A stretch of DNA of 64,000 nucleotides, taken from NCBI GenBank assembly GCA_003248805.1, contig QFQY01000014.1, positions 111,884 through 175,883 of the forward strand, read 5' to 3'. The stretch is from Chelatococcus sp. GTDB taxonomy: Bacteria > Pseudomonadota > Alphaproteobacteria > Rhizobiales > Beijerinckiaceae. A program made the position numbers and the translations under genes. Under the pieces are notes generated by a model. It searched no databases. It was not told the DNA's origin and was given only the letters and a program-made list of their open reading frames with translations. This document shows positions 34,578 to 42,454 of this stretch, in pieces (the first letter of the stretch is position 1; every line of letters begins with the position of its first letter).

Positions 34578-34604
34578 GCTAGTTTTTAATTATTATAAAC
34601 TAGC
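34578..34604. promoter_or_regulatory. AT-rich inverted repeat in the hmuQ/hmuT divergent promoter region
   Basis: GCTAGTTT (34578-34585) and AAACTAGC (34597-34604) form a perfect 8-bp inverted repeat with an 11-base spacer. The surrounding 34530-34620 stretch is much more AT-rich than the genome. Location between two heme-use transcription units makes it a candidate iron-responsive operator; the regulator is unknown. Confidence 0.5.
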
Positions 34605-34610
34605 TTTTAC

Positions 34611-34627
34611 TTTAGGATGCTTCTCCA
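34611..34627 (+). promoter_or_regulatory. Candidate Irr (ICE-like) iron-control site before hmuT
   Basis: TTTAGGATGCTTCTCCA fits 11 of the 14 fixed positions of the ICE pattern TTTAGAA-N3-TTCTAAA as I recall it. It is 43 bases before the hmuT start. In Hyphomicrobiales heme uptake genes are commonly controlled by Irr. The match is imperfect and no binding is shown. Confidence 0.35.
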
Positions 34628-34669
34628 TTCTGCGTCAGGCAGCCGGAGGGTGTGTCCGAGGAGATGACG

Positions 34670-35626
34670 ATGACCGGCGGTCGACTCCCGATCCTGCCCG
34701 CTCCGATGCCTGCCCGCGCCCGGCGCCGAGGTTTCGCCGCCCGGTTCGCATCGGCTGCGCTCGGGCTCGCCTTCCTCGCAGGCCTGAGCAGCGGCGCGGC
34801 GCAGGCGCAGGCCGCCGAGCGCGTGGTCGTCGCCGGCGGCGTCATCACGGAGGTGATCTATGCGCTCGGCCAGCAGGACCGTGTCGCGGGTGTCGATTCC
34901 ACCAGCCAGTTCCCGCTCGAGGCCCTCAAGGACAAGGCGAATATCGGCTATGTCCGGGCGCTTTCGGCCGAGGGCGTGCTTTCGCTGAAGCCGTCCCTGG
35001 TCATGCTGATCGACGGCGCGGGCCCGCCGGACGCCGTCTCGCTGCTGAAGGAATCGGGCGTGCGCGTCGTCCAGTTCGACGACGGCGCGACTCCGGAGGG
35101 CGTGGCGGCCAAGATCGAGGCGATCGGCGCCGTTCTGGGGGCGGCGGAACCCGCGCGGCGGCTCGCGGCGCAGACGACCGCGCGCTTCGACGAACTCGCG
35201 ACATTGCGCGGCGCGCTCAAGGACAAGCGCCGCGTGCTGTTCGTGCTCTCGCTCCAGAACGGGCGCGTCCTCGTCGGCGGGCGCAACACCCAGGCCGACG
35301 CCATCATCAAGCTCGCGGGCGGCGTCAACGTCGCGGCGGATATCGACGGCTACAAGCCGATGACAGACGAGGCGATCGTCGCCGCCGCGCCGGAGGCGGT
35401 GGTGATGATGCGCCACGCCAGCACGCACAACGCCCCGGCCGACGAGCTCTTCGCGCTGCCGGCCTTCTCGCGCACGCCGGCCGCCGCGAAGAAGGTCCTC
35501 GTCCGGATGGACGGGCTCTATCTGCTCGGCTTCGGGCCGCGCGCCCCGCTGGCGGCCCGGGATCTCATGGCGGCGCTCTATCCCGAGGCGGCCATCCCGC
35601 CCCTGAAGACCGCTGCCGCGCCGTGA
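34670..35626 (+). CDS. hmuT: Heme ABC transporter substrate-binding protein
   Basis: A 318-residue periplasmic heme-binding protein of the class III binding-protein fold. An unusually long Arg/Pro-rich N-terminus leads to a hydrophobic signal segment (FASAALGLAFLAGLSSGAAQ), then ERVVVAGGVITEVIYALG. The mature protein carries VDSTSQFPLEALKDKANIGY and a C-terminal LYLLGFGPRAPLAARDL. It receives heme from an outer-membrane receptor (not in this window) and passes it to HmuU. ATG 34670 was chosen because GAGGAG lies six bases before. Its stop overlaps the hmuU start. Confidence 0.93.
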   Translation: MTGGRLPILPAPMPARARRRGFAARFASAALGLAFLAGLSSGAAQAQAAERVVVAGGVITEVIYALGQQDRVAGVDSTSQFPLEALKDKANIGYVRALSAEGVLSLKPSLVMLIDGAGPPDAVSLLKESGVRVVQFDDGATPEGVAAKIEAIGAVLGAAEPARRLAAQTTARFDELATLRGALKDKRRVLFVLSLQNGRVLVGGRNTQADAIIKLAGGVNVAADIDGYKPMTDEAIVAAAPEAVVMMRHASTHNAPADELFALPAFSRTPAAAKKVLVRMDGLYLLGFGPRAPLAARDLMAALYPEAAIPPLKTAAAP

Positions 35627-36726
35627 CCCTGGCGTCGCCTCCCGCCACGGCCGTCCCCGCACTGACGACGCTGGTCGCCGGCCGCAGGCGGCTGGCCGTG
35701 CTGGCTTCGGCAGGGCTGGTCGTGGCCTGCCTGCTCCTGACCGTGATCGCCATCGGACAGGGAGCGGTCGCGATTCCGCCGGGCCGCGTCGCCGGCATCC
35801 TGAGCGCATGGCTTTCGGGCGATGCTTCGGCGCTCGATGGCCGGGACGCGCTCGTCGTGCTCAATATCCGGCTGCCGCGCGTGCTTCTCGGGCTTCTGAT
35901 CGGCGCGGCGCTCGCCGTGTCCGGCGCGCTGATGCAGGGGCTCTTCCGCAACCCGCTCGCCGATCCCGGCCTCGTCGGCGTCTCGGCCGGGGCGGGGCTC
36001 GCGGCTGCGGCGACGATCGTGCTCGGCGACCGCTTCCTGACCGGCATGGCGATGAAACTGCCCTTCGCGGCTCTGCCGTTCGGGGCCTTTTTCGGCGGTC
36101 TCGCCTCGACCCTGATTCTCTACCTCATCGCGACGCGGGACGGGCGCACCTCCGTGGCGACGATGCTGCTGGCCGGCGTGGCGCTCGGCGCGTTCTCGGG
36201 CGCGCTGACGGGGTTGCTCGCCTATATCTCCGACGACCGGCAGCTGCGCGACCTCACCTTCTGGTCTCTCGGCAGCCTCGGCGGGGCGAGCTGGACGAAG
36301 CTCTATGCCGTCGCGTGCATCGTGCTGCCGCTGCTCGCGGCACTGCCCCTGCTGGCGCGCGGGCTCAACGGGCTGATGCTCGGCGAGGCGGAGGCCTATC
36401 ACCTCGGCATCCCGGTCCAGCGCATCAAGGCTTTGGCGATCGTGCTGGTCGCGCTCGCAGTCGGCGCCAGCGTCGCGACGGCCGGGATGATCGGCTTCGT
36501 CGGAATCGTGGTGCCGCATCTGATCCGGCTCGCCATCGGCCCGGACCATCGGCTGCTGCTGCCGCTCTCGGCGCTGGGCGGGGCCATGCTGCTGGTCGGG
36601 GCCGATGTCGTGGCGCGGCTCATCGTGGCGCCGGCCGAGCTGCCGATCGGCATCGTCACGGCCGCGATCGGCGCGCCCTTCTTCCTCTGGCTGTTGCTGC
36701 GGCGCTCGGGGACGATCGATGTCTGA
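35623..36726 (+). CDS. hmuU: Heme ABC transporter permease
   Basis: A 367-residue FecCD-type permease with about ten membrane helices. The signature NIRLPRVLLGLLIGAALAVS and the LFRNPLADPGLVGVSAGAGL segment are family hallmarks, and GFVGIVVPHLIRLAIGPDHR lies near the ATPase contact. It begins at GTG 35623, overlapping the hmuT stop (GTGA). Works with HmuV as a homodimer in the inner membrane. Confidence 0.94.
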   Translation: MTLASPPATAVPALTTLVAGRRRLAVLASAGLVVACLLLTVIAIGQGAVAIPPGRVAGILSAWLSGDASALDGRDALVVLNIRLPRVLLGLLIGAALAVSGALMQGLFRNPLADPGLVGVSAGAGLAAAATIVLGDRFLTGMAMKLPFAALPFGAFFGGLASTLILYLIATRDGRTSVATMLLAGVALGAFSGALTGLLAYISDDRQLRDLTFWSLGSLGGASWTKLYAVACIVLPLLAALPLLARGLNGLMLGEAEAYHLGIPVQRIKALAIVLVALAVGASVATAGMIGFVGIVVPHLIRLAIGPDHRLLLPLSALGGAMLLVGADVVARLIVAPAELPIGIVTAAIGAPFFLWLLLRRSGTIDV

Positions 36727-37549
36727 CCATGCCGGCTCCCCCGTCGTCACGGTGCGCGACCTGCGGTTCATGACCGCCGGCAAGACCCTCGTGCAGGAGG
36801 CGTCGCTGACGCTGGCGCCCGGCACGACCACGATCCTGATCGGGCCCAACGGCGCCGGCAAGTCGACGCTGCTCAAGCTGATGACGGGCGAGCTCAGGCC
36901 GTCTTCCGGCGAAGTCGCGATCGACGGGCAGCCTTTCGGCACGATTCCGGCCTGGAAGCTCGCCTGCCAGCGTGCGGTCATGGCGCAGCATGCCCGGCTC
37001 GTCTTCCCCTTCAGCGTCTACGAGGTGGCGCGGCTGGGCGTCGATGGCATCGGCCGGGCCCTGACGCGCCAGCGGCGCGAGGCGGTCGTCGCCGAATGCC
37101 TGGCGGCGGCCGGCGTGCTCGACCTCGCCGGGCGCCGCTACCAGACGCTCTCCGGCGGCGAGCAGCAGCGCGTGCAGTTCGCCCGCGTGCTCTGCCAGCT
37201 CGAGGCCGGGCGCAGCGTTTCGGAGCGGCAGGCGCTCTTCCTCGACGAACCCATCGCCAGCCTCGACCTCTGCCACCAGCTCGCCTTGCTCGACATGGCG
37301 CGTGGCATCGCGGCGCGCGGCGTGGCGGTGCTGATCGTGCTGCACGACCTCAATCTCGCCGTGACCTATGCCGACCGTCTCGTGGTGATGGACCGCGGCC
37401 GGATCATCACCCAGGGCGCGCCGGCCGCGACGCTGGACGACGCGCTGCTGCGCCAGGTCTTCAAGGTCGATCTCAGCCTGAGCCGCGCGCCCTCTCCGGG
37501 CCTGCCCTTCCTGCTGCCGCAGCAGCATCGGCTCCACCCGGCGGCCTGA
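36719..37549 (+). CDS. hmuV: Heme ABC transporter ATP-binding protein
   Basis: A 276-residue ATPase. Walker A is GPNGAGKS near 40-47, signature LSGGEQQRVQFARVL, Walker B LFLDEPIASLD, and the switch histidine in LIVLHDLNLAVTYADR. The sequence matches HmuV, the motor of heme import. The gene overlaps the 3' end of hmuU by 8 bases. It is the third gene of the hmuTUV operon and is followed by a strong hairpin. Confidence 0.94.
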   Translation: MSDHAGSPVVTVRDLRFMTAGKTLVQEASLTLAPGTTTILIGPNGAGKSTLLKLMTGELRPSSGEVAIDGQPFGTIPAWKLACQRAVMAQHARLVFPFSVYEVARLGVDGIGRALTRQRREAVVAECLAAAGVLDLAGRRYQTLSGGEQQRVQFARVLCQLEAGRSVSERQALFLDEPIASLDLCHQLALLDMARGIAARGVAVLIVLHDLNLAVTYADRLVVMDRGRIITQGAPAATLDDALLRQVFKVDLSLSRAPSPGLPFLLPQQHRLHPAA

Positions 37550-37568
37550 AGCGGCGCCGGCCGGGTTC

Positions 37569-37595
37569 AGCCCCGATTCATCGTGAATCGGGGCT
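37569..37595 (+). terminator. Hairpin after hmuV
   Basis: A perfect 12-bp stem (AGCCCCGATTCA, loop TCG, TGAATCGGGGCT) 20 bases past the hmuV stop. There is no T-run (TCACC follows), so it may act with Rho or protect the mRNA end. Confidence 0.6.
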
Positions 37596-37667
37596 TCACC
37601 ATGCCGGTCAACCGTCGATTCACACGCACGCACGACATCCTCCCCATCTCTTCGAGGGAGGCTCGGC

Positions 37668-38186
37668 ATGATCCGGCTCGCGATATCCTATGCGGCAGTG
37701 CTCGCCGCGGTTCTGGGAGCCCTGAATTCGGCGCCGGCCCGGGCGCGCGAGCTCGTCGTCTTTCCCGATATCCGCTACCAGCCGGGCACGATCGTCATCC
37801 GCACCGGCGAAAGGCGGCTCTATCTCGTCACCGGCCAGGGCGAGGCGATCCGCTACACCATCGCGGTCGGCAAGGCCGGCAAGCAATGGCGCGGCGTCAA
37901 ATATGTCGAGGAGATGCAGATCGAGCCGGCCTGGAGCCCGCCCGCCGTCGTCAAGCGCGACAACCCGGCCTTGCCCGACGTCATTCCCGGAGGCTCGCCG
38001 CGCAACCCGATGGGCGCGCGGGTGATCGGGCTCGGTCCCGGCGGCGAATACGCCATCCACGGCACCAACATGCCGGGCACGATCGGCACGGCCGCGTCCT
38101 ATGGCTGCTTCCGCATGCACAACCGGGACGTCGTCGATCTCTATGCGCGTGTCCGCATGGGCACCCCGGTCGTCGTCCTGCCCTGA
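37668..38186 (+). CDS. L,D-transpeptidase
   Basis: A 172-residue YkuD-domain protein. A signal peptide covers about residues 1-26. The catalytic motif is IHGTN near 130 followed by SYGCFRM with nucleophile Cys147, the standard HxxN/SxGC pattern. It probably forms 3-3 cross-links in peptidoglycan or anchors outer-membrane proteins to it. ATG 37668 is preceded by GAGGGAGGC. It is a single gene; the next one is convergent. Confidence 0.93.
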   Translation: MIRLAISYAAVLAAVLGALNSAPARARELVVFPDIRYQPGTIVIRTGERRLYLVTGQGEAIRYTIAVGKAGKQWRGVKYVEEMQIEPAWSPPAVVKRDNPALPDVIPGGSPRNPMGARVIGLGPGGEYAIHGTNMPGTIGTAASYGCFRMHNRDVVDLYARVRMGTPVVVLP

Positions 38187-38196
38187 GGCCTCGCGC

Positions 38197-39147
38197 CTAA
38201 AGGGGCACGCCGGAGGGCAGGGGCTTTCCGGCGAAGAAGGCGTCGAGATTGCGCAGCAGTAGGTCCTGCTGGGCGGCCTGCGCGGAGTCCGACATGGCCG
38301 CGATGTGCGGGGTGAGCACGGCCCTGTCGAGCGCCCGGATCCGGGCGGAGACATGGGGCTCGTTCTCGTAGACATCGAGCCCCGCGCCGGCGATGACGCC
38401 GGTCTCCAGAGCCTCGCAGAGCGCATCCTCGTCGATGGCGATGCCGCGCGAGATGTTGACCACGTAGCCGTTCGGACCGAGCGCCTTCAGCACCTGCGCA
38501 TCGACGGCATGGCGGTTCTCCGCGCTCGCGCGGACCGCGACCATGAGGATGTCGGCCCATTCGGCGAGTCCGAGCAGGCTGTCATGGTAGAGATAGGGCA
38601 GATCGGCCCGCCGCGAGCGGTTGTGGTAGCCGATCTCCATCTCGAAAGCGGCAGCGCGCGTCGCGATGCGCGAGCCGATGGCGCCGAGGCCGTAGATGCC
38701 GAGCCTGCGGCCCGCGAGACCGGGGACGAGCGGCATCCGCTCGACGGCGTTGCCGCCCCAGCGCCCCGCCCGCACGAAGCGGTCGCCTTCGCCGATCTTG
38801 CGGGCGACGGCGAGCGTCAGGCCCATGGCGAACTCGGCGACGCTGGTGGCGTTGGCGTCGGCGGCGTTGCTCAGCAGAATGCCACGCTCCCTGGCCCGGC
38901 TCTGGTCGACGCCTTCGATCCCCGTGCCGTAGCAGGCGACGAGGCCGATGTTCGGGAGCGCATCGATCAGGGCGGCGTCGGTCTTCCAGCCGCCGATCGT
39001 CACCAGGGCCCGCGCCGCATCGGCGCCCGGCGGCAAGGCCTCGGGAGCCGATCGCTCCATCGGCCCGAGCACCGTATAGCGCTCCCGCAGCCGCGCCACG
39101 AACGGGTCGGAGAATTTGGGGGCCATCAGGATCGTCGGCTTCATCAT
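38197..39147 (-). CDS. 2-hydroxyacid dehydrogenase, D-isomer specific
   Basis: A 316-residue NAD-dependent dehydrogenase. The catalytic domain starts PTILMAPKFSDP. The Rossmann motif is GLAGRRLGIYGLGAIGSRIA. The catalytic Arg is in VRASAENRHAVD, the Glu in LDVYENEP, and the His in LTPHIAAMS. The fold is that of glyoxylate/hydroxypyruvate reductases, and the substrate is not fixed. Start is ATG 39147 or ATG 39144, with GGAG just upstream. It faces the L,D-transpeptidase. Confidence 0.92.
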   Translation of the reverse strand: MMKPTILMAPKFSDPFVARLRERYTVLGPMERSAPEALPPGADAARALVTIGGWKTDAALIDALPNIGLVACYGTGIEGVDQSRARERGILLSNAADANATSVAEFAMGLTLAVARKIGEGDRFVRAGRWGGNAVERMPLVPGLAGRRLGIYGLGAIGSRIATRAAAFEMEIGYHNRSRRADLPYLYHDSLLGLAEWADILMVAVRASAENRHAVDAQVLKALGPNGYVVNISRGIAIDEDALCEALETGVIAGAGLDVYENEPHVSARIRALDRAVLTPHIAAMSDSAQAAQQDLLLRNLDAFFAGKPLPSGVPL

Positions 39148-39348
39148 CGGCTCCGGCGGGAGATTCGCGGCAGGATGTTCGCTGCGACGCAACATCGAAC
39201 CGCGCGCCGCTTCAAGATTCGGCGGCGCGCAGCGGGTATCCGGCACGCGCATTGCGCCCCCTCGCGCCCTGCCGAAAACCGCGTTAACCTTCCGTTGCGC
39301 GACCCGACGTTTTTGCCGGCCGAAAGCCGATCAACGAAGAGGCACCAG

Positions 39349-39666
39349 ATGGATCATCTCGCCGACGTCAAGAAATTCGCCCGGAAGCCTCTGAACGAGG
39401 CGGCGTTCGCGGGGATGGCGAAAGCCTACGCCCTCGTCATGAGCAAGCCGGACACGCGCTATGTAGCCTGTTCGGACCCGGCCGAGATCGAGCGGGTGCG
39501 CGAGAACTTCCTGAAGAAGAAGCTCGGCCTGACCGGCGGAGACCTCGACGGCTCGATCAAGTCGGTCTGCGAGCACATGAAGGCCGACAAGACCAAGTCG
39601 CGCCTGACCTTCTACTACCTGCTCGCCGAAGAGCATGGAAAGCTGGATCTGTTCGTCAAGAAATAG
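39349..39666 (+). CDS. DUF2853 family protein
   Basis: A 105-residue protein of family DUF2853. The visible family pattern is a helical start (MDHLADVKKFA), then RYVACSDPAEIERVRENFLKK, a segment KLGLTGGDLDGSIKSVCEHM, and RLTFYYLLAEEHGKLDLF. Such proteins are small, soluble and lack an assigned function. The start ATG 39349 follows GAAGAGGC. It is divergent from the hydroxyacid dehydrogenase gene. Confidence 0.82.
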   Translation: MDHLADVKKFARKPLNEAAFAGMAKAYALVMSKPDTRYVACSDPAEIERVRENFLKKKLGLTGGDLDGSIKSVCEHMKADKTKSRLTFYYLLAEEHGKLDLFVKK

Positions 39667-39740
39667 CGTCCCGCGCGGAGCGCGGCGCGCGTCCGCGGGC
39701 TCGACCCGAGGATCACTCCCGCGAGCGCCTTCTCCCCCGA

Positions 39741-39768
39741 GATGGCCGGCTCGAGGCCTGCCATGACG
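39741..39768. repeat. Degenerate palindromic unit
   Basis: GATGGCCGGCTCGAGGCCTG followed by CCATGACG resembles the end of the repeats at 4217 and 22279 (ATGGTCGGGACAAGCCCGAC-type). A weaker companion lies at 39690-39710. It is located at the 3' side between two convergent genes. Confidence 0.4.
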
Positions 39769-39781
39769 CCGCGGGCGCCGA

Positions 39782-41083
39782 TCAGCGATACAGGTCCGCC
39801 CGCGTCAGCGGCAGGCCGGAGGGGCCCTTGCGCCGCTTCGAGACCAGCGTCTGGTTGACCAGCGCGCCGCCGCGCTCGAAGGCGAGCGAGCAGCCGGCGA
39901 GGTAGAGAAGCCAGGTGCGGGTGCGTTCCGGACCGATTTCCGCCTCGGCCTTTGCCTTGTTGGCCTCCAGCCGCTCCCACCACAGCCGCGTCGTGCGCTG
40001 GTAGTGCTCGCGCCAGCCCTCGACATCGTGCACCTCGAAGCCGTGGCGCTCGAGATTGGCGATCGACATGCCGAGATGATCGAGCTCGCCGCCGGGGAAG
40101 ATGTAGCGGACCAGCGCGCGATATTCCGCCGGCATCTTGTTGAAGGCCTTGTCCGTCTTCTTGGCCCGGCGCGAGATGCAGTGGTGCAGGTAGAGGCCGC
40201 GCGGCCGGAGCAGCCGGTTCACCGCACGGAAATAGGTCGGATGGTTGGCGATGCCGACATGCTCGAACATGCCGATGGACGAAATCTTGTCGAACTCGCC
40301 CTCCATCTGGGTGAAATCCCGGAGATGGAGCGTGACACGGTCCTGGAGACCGAGCCTCTCGACCTTTTCGCGCGCCAGCGCCAGCTGCTCCTCCGAGAGC
40401 GTCACGCCATGGGCCTGAACGCCGTAGTGCTGCGCGGCATGGCAGACCAGCGCGCCCCAGCCGCAGCCGATGTCGAGGAAGCGGTCTCCCGGCTGCAGGC
40501 GCAGCTTGCGGCAGATCATGTCGAGCTTGTCGCGCTGGGCGCGGGCGAGATCGCCATGGTCCTCGGTGAAGTAGGCGCAGGTGTAGACCATCTCCTCGTC
40601 GAGGAAGAGGCGATAGAAGGCGTTCGAGACGTCGTAGTGATGCGCGATGTTGGCCTTGTTCGTGGCCGGGGCGCCGTCGCGTGCGATCGTGTCGCCCTTC
40701 AGGTGCCCGAGAGAGCTCGCGGCGTCGCCCGGCGCGAAGAGGAAGCGGCGCACCACGTCGAACACCGCGCCCTTGGGAATGGCGCGCGCCAGACGCCCGA
40801 CCTTGCCTTCGGGGCGGGCCGTGGCGAGATCGAAGATCGAGCCGTTGAGAAGGGCGAGGCGGTCGGTGACGTGCAGGTTCAGCAGGGTGTCGAGCTTCGG
40901 CTTGCGCATCAGGGCGGAGACCACGCCGGGGTCGCCGATGCCGATGGCCAGGCCCTGCGCCGGCCAATCTGCGGGCACGGAGCTGCCGTCCCAGAGCCGG
41001 AAGCCGAATTTCAGGCCGAGTGCCCGATGCGCCTCCGTCAGGAGGCGGCGCAATGCGCCGAGGCGCCTGTCGTCGCTGGTCAT
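39782..41083 (-). CDS. cfa: Cyclopropane-fatty-acyl-phospholipid synthase family protein
   Basis: A 433-residue SAM-dependent enzyme that adds a methylene bridge to unsaturated fatty acids of membrane phospholipids. The SAM-binding motif DRFLDIGCGWGALVCH is near 197, and VYTCAYFTEDHGDLARAQ and SIGMFEHVGIANHPTYF are typical of Cfa. The N-terminal 140 residues are the SCP2-like lipid-binding region. Length is somewhat above the classical 380. It is encoded alone on the minus strand. Confidence 0.94.
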   Translation of the reverse strand: MTSDDRRLGALRRLLTEAHRALGLKFGFRLWDGSSVPADWPAQGLAIGIGDPGVVSALMRKPKLDTLLNLHVTDRLALLNGSIFDLATARPEGKVGRLARAIPKGAVFDVVRRFLFAPGDAASSLGHLKGDTIARDGAPATNKANIAHHYDVSNAFYRLFLDEEMVYTCAYFTEDHGDLARAQRDKLDMICRKLRLQPGDRFLDIGCGWGALVCHAAQHYGVQAHGVTLSEEQLALAREKVERLGLQDRVTLHLRDFTQMEGEFDKISSIGMFEHVGIANHPTYFRAVNRLLRPRGLYLHHCISRRAKKTDKAFNKMPAEYRALVRYIFPGGELDHLGMSIANLERHGFEVHDVEGWREHYQRTTRLWWERLEANKAKAEAEIGPERTRTWLLYLAGCSLAFERGGALVNQTLVSKRRKGPSGLPLTRADLYR

Positions 41084-41151
41084 GCCCGAAATCCGTTCGC
41101 CATCGGGCGTCTTTGCCCCAGGCGGGCGCCGGTTGGCAATCGCGACGCGCG

Positions 41152-41376
41152 TCAGAAGTCGCTGGCGATGCCTTTCACTTCCCAGTCGTCATAGCGCACG
41201 GGCTCGAGCCCGCCGCGTCCGTTGACCTCGCGCTGCCGTGCGACCTCCGCCGCGCGGGCGTCGATCTCGGCGCGCCGGGCTTCCGCCTCGGCGAGCGCGC
41301 GCCGGGCGGCCGGGGACAACGGCTTCGGCTCGGCTGCGGGCGCGTCGGGCGTTTCGTCCTGGAGGGGTGTCGTCAT
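41152..41376 (-). CDS. DUF1674 protein, SDHAF4-like succinate dehydrogenase assembly factor
   Basis: A 74-residue protein ending in RGGLEPVRYDDWEVKGIASD, the DUF1674 signature shared with eukaryotic SDHAF4, which helps fit the flavin into SdhA. The first 45 residues are Ala/Glu-rich and helical. It is separate from the sdh operon at 22-26 kb. It lies between cfa and htpX on the minus strand and is short enough to be missed. The function is inferred from homology. Confidence 0.85.
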   Translation of the reverse strand: MTTPLQDETPDAPAAEPKPLSPAARRALAEAEARRAEIDARAAEVARQREVNGRGGLEPVRYDDWEVKGIASDF

Positions 41377-41526
41377 CGGTCGTCGGCCTCTCTGATCCCG
41401 CTCGCGGGCTGGCGCCGGCGCCTCCCTTGCGGGAACGCCATCGTTCACACCACATAGGGCAGGAACGAGCCGGCGGGGAGAGGCATGGTGCCCTCCCGGC
41501 GACGAGAGGACCAGCAAGGGGATTCG

Positions 41527-42453
41527 ATGAACTACGTCCGGACCGGCATGCTGATGGCGGGGCTGACGGCGCTCTTCGCCGCTGTGGGCTATCTGCTGGG
41601 CGGCGGTGGCGGCATGCTGATGGCGCTCGCCTTCGCCGCCGCGACGAACCTGTTCAGCTACTGGAACTCGGACAGGCTGGCGCTCTCGGCCTACAACGCG
41701 CAAGAGGTGGACGCCGCCAGCGCGCCGGAGCTCCACGGCATGGTCCGGGATCTCGCGGCGCGGGCCGACATGCCGATGCCGCGCGTCTACGTCATCCAGG
41801 AGGATCAGCCCAACGCCTTCGCGACCGGCCGCAATCCGCAGAACGCGGCCGTGGCCGTGACGACCGGCATCATGCGCACGCTGAGCTACGAGGAACTGGC
41901 GGGCGTGGTCGCGCACGAGCTGGCGCATATCAAGAATCACGACACGCTGACGATGACGATCTCGGCGACCATAGCGGGCGCGATCTCGTCGCTCGTGACC
42001 TTCGGCATGCTGTTCGGCTCGCGCGACCACCGCCCCAATGTCATCGTCCAGATCCTGCTCTCGATCCTGGCGCCGATGGCGGCGATGGTGATCCAGATGG
42101 CGATCTCGCGCTCGCGCGAATACGAGGCCGACAAGCTCGGCGGCGAGATCTGCGGCAATCCGGTCTGGCTCGCCGATGCGCTCGCCAAGATCGCCGGCGC
42201 AGTCCAGCACACGCCCAACGAGACGGCCGAGGCGAAACCTGCTACCGCGCACATGTTCATCATCAATCCTCTCACTGGCGGCGGCGTGGACAATCTCTTT
42301 TCGACTCATCCCGACACGGGCAATCGCATCGCGGCGCTGATGGAGCAGGCGCAGGCCATGGGTGTCGGCCGTGCTCCAGCACGCGGCTTCCCGGGCGCTT
42401 CGTCCCAGAACCCCTGGGGCGGTTCCGGCCGCCGGCCCGGCCCCTGGGGCTGA
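41527..42453 (+). CDS. htpX: Membrane zinc metalloprotease HtpX
   Basis: A 308-residue M48 protease of the inner membrane. Two N-terminal helices precede the domain, and the zinc motif HELAH is at 130-134 (AHELAHIKNHDT). The third zinc ligand is in YEADKLGGEI. It degrades misfolded membrane proteins with FtsH. The C-terminus has a Gly/Pro-rich tail (NPWGGSGRRPGPWG). Start is ATG 41527 with AGGGG upstream. It is followed by rsmB at 1 base, a conserved pairing in this order. Confidence 0.95.
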   Translation: MNYVRTGMLMAGLTALFAAVGYLLGGGGGMLMALAFAAATNLFSYWNSDRLALSAYNAQEVDAASAPELHGMVRDLAARADMPMPRVYVIQEDQPNAFATGRNPQNAAVAVTTGIMRTLSYEELAGVVAHELAHIKNHDTLTMTISATIAGAISSLVTFGMLFGSRDHRPNVIVQILLSILAPMAAMVIQMAISRSREYEADKLGGEICGNPVWLADALAKIAGAVQHTPNETAEAKPATAHMFIINPLTGGGVDNLFSTHPDTGNRIAALMEQAQAMGVGRAPARGFPGASSQNPWGGSGRRPGPWG

Positions 42454-42454
42454 G

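Noticed and set aside
37569..37595. Canonical rho-independent terminator after hmuV
   Set aside because: The stem is perfect but no T-run follows, so only a hairpin is claimed.
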